The notes under the pieces were generated by a model. The model had not been told where the DNA came from. It made no database searches and was given only the letters and a program-made list of their open reading frames with translations. From the NCBI GenBank assembly GCA_031546715.1, contig JAVBKA010000220.1:1-5393 (forward strand): DNA of 5,393 bases. The letters are read 5' to 3'. Shown here piece after piece: positions 4,367-5,393 of the stretch. Positions within the stretch are counted from its first letter, which is position 1; the number at the start of each line of letters is the position of its first letter. Position numbers and translations under genes: made by a program. The stretch comes from JAVBKA01 sp031546715 (GTDB lineage: Bacteria > Bacillota > Clostridia > Oscillospirales > UBA929).

Positions 4367-5393
4367 ATGGATGATGAAGTTGCACCGTGGAAGCGGGTAA
4401 CTTCGATTAAAACACTTGAATTATCAATTAAACAGATCTGTATAGTACTATCAGATAGAGTATATATACCAACGGACAAATTACCATCAAAAGTTATTAA
4501 CGGAATTTTGCGCATTGCAGCTTTTAAGAACCCCGAGTTTTATAAAGCTCAGGCAATGAGAATGTCGACTTATGATAAGTCACGTGTGCTCCATCTTGGT
4601 GAATTACTAGAAAAACATATCGTCCTTCCTCGCGCTTGCATTGAAGATGTGTGCGCATTTTTTGAAGAGCTATCAGTTGAGGTTACCATTCAAGATGAAA
4701 CATTTGCAGGACGAGCAATTGATGTTTCTTTTAATGGTGACCTAACTTCGTTGCAACACAAAGCAGGACTTACAATGCTTGCACACAATAATGGCGTATT
4801 ATCTGCAACTACTGCCTTTGGTAAAACTGTTCTTGCTGCTTGGATGATAGCAAGTCGCAAAGTCAATACACTTATTCTAGTGCATAGGCAACAATTGCTA
4901 GAACAGTGGAAGGAGCGGTTAACCCAATTTCTAAACGTAAACGAACAACTTCCAACCACACCTAAAGGGCGCGGGTATCGAAAACCAAAGAGCATATTTG
5001 GCGAGATCGGAAGCGGAAAATTTAAGAAGTACGGAATTATAGATGTAGCTCTCGTTCAGTCGTTATTGAAAAATGACGAAGTGAACCCCTGCATGAAAGA
5101 GTATGGAATGGTTATTGTTGATGAGTGTCATCACATTTCAGCACTTAGCTTTGAAAAAGTCATTAAGTCCACAAATGCAAGGTATGTTTACGGCTTGTCG
5201 GCAACGCCGGTACGTCAAGATGGACATCATCCTATAATTTTTATGCAATGCGGGCCGATCCGTTTCAGCGTGGATGCCAAATCTCAGGCAAAAGAGCATA
5301 CTTATTCAAGAATTGTGCAGCCGATGTTCACTTCATTCAAAATGCCGCCTCGTACTGATGATTCTAAGTGGAGTATACAGGAAATCTACTCAG
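4367..5393 (+). CDS. TOTE conflict system superfamily 2 helicase part (partial, runs off right edge)
   Basis: The 342 codons from the first ATG (frame open from 4334) match the middle of TOTE primase-helicase proteins. A linker domain has ILRIAAFKNPEFYKAQAMRM (47-66), characteristic of the family. The helicase core follows: Q-motif-like region with LQHKAGLTML (129-138), Walker A ATTAFGKT (147-154), motif Ia LVHRQQLLEQW (171-181), Walker B/motif II DECH (252-255) and motif III SATP (278-281), then DGHHPIIFMQCGPIRF (285-300), also family-specific. It would use ATP to translocate on or remodel nucleic acid. Motifs IV-VI and any nuclease domain are outside the window. No ribosome site precedes ATG 4367, and conserved family residues are encoded upstream of it. 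It therefore reads as the continuation of the 3420-4337 gene after a frameshift, rather than as an independent gene. Confidence 0.88.
   Translation, partial: MDDEVAPWKRVTSIKTLELSIKQICIVLSDRVYIPTDKLPSKVINGILRIAAFKNPEFYKAQAMRMSTYDKSRVLHLGELLEKHIVLPRACIEDVCAFFEELSVEVTIQDETFAGRAIDVSFNGDLTSLQHKAGLTMLAHNNGVLSATTAFGKTVLAAWMIASRKVNTLILVHRQQLLEQWKERLTQFLNVNEQLPTTPKGRGYRKPKSIFGEIGSGKFKKYGIIDVALVQSLLKNDEVNPCMKEYGMVIVDECHHISALSFEKVIKSTNARYVYGLSATPVRQDGHHPIIFMQCGPIRFSVDAKSQAKEHTYSRIVQPMFTSFKMPPRTDDSKWSIQEIYS

Noticed and set aside
3407..4515. Minus-strand frames at 3407-3637, 3627-3842, 4200-4385, 4327-4515 and the plus frame 3589-3819
   Set aside because: Shadows of the primase and helicase halves, which have clear motifs in their own frames.
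4690..4995. 101-codon minus-strand frame
   Set aside because: Opposite the helicase Walker A region; no independent support.
1..5393. CRISPR arrays, complete tRNA or rRNA genes, insertion sequence ends, transposase or integrase genes
   Set aside because: None seen: no regularly spaced repeats with spacers, no complete cloverleaf, and no recombinase motifs in any frame I read.

Overview
The window looks like part of a low-to-moderate GC Firmicutes (clostridial-type) chromosome. This rests on strong Shine-Dalgarno and sigma-A-type promoter sequences, on a GH95 fucosidase next to a URO-D-family protein (a pairing typical of glycan-degrading anaerobes), and on close resemblance of the right-hand proteins to Firmicutes homologues. 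The assignment is inference from gene content; no species can be named.

Left part (about 1-2690, all minus strand): carbon metabolism. A promoter with LacI-type, CG-centred palindromes at its -35 end drives a URO-D/MtaA-like protein (1339-2481). A perfect 13-bp inverted repeat and a second promoter follow, and then a GH95 alpha-L-fucosidase (1-1192) that runs off the left edge. Its 397 visible residues are uninterrupted and carry the family hallmarks.

Middle (about 2690-3419): a junction without an intact gene of known family. On the minus strand, 2722-2745 is a 24-nt copy of the 3' end of a tmRNA (ssrA) or tRNA-Ala gene, from T-loop to CCA, with no matching 5' T-stem. Such a truncated 3' end is the usual scar at one end of an element integrated in ssrA or a tRNA gene. 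To its right are TGTCTACTG repeats, a 32-codon small ORF, and what I read as a decayed VbhA-like antitoxin gene (3117-3279) with no start codon and a one-base frameshift. Two strong promoters diverge at 3298-3381.

Right part (3420-5393, plus strand): a TOTE-type conflict (defence) locus. A zinc-cluster plus archaeo-eukaryotic primase half (3420-4337) is followed by a superfamily 2 helicase half (4334/4367 to the right edge). In relatives these are one polypeptide of about 1000 residues. Here the frame changes by -1 within seven bases (4331-4337), and sequence between the stop and the first ATG of the helicase half still encodes family-like residues. The simplest reading is a one-base deletion in a once-fused gene.

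Taken together, I infer that metabolic chromosome (left) meets the end of an integrated island (right of about 2722), whose cargo includes a TOTE system and the remains of a Fic-type toxin-antitoxin module.
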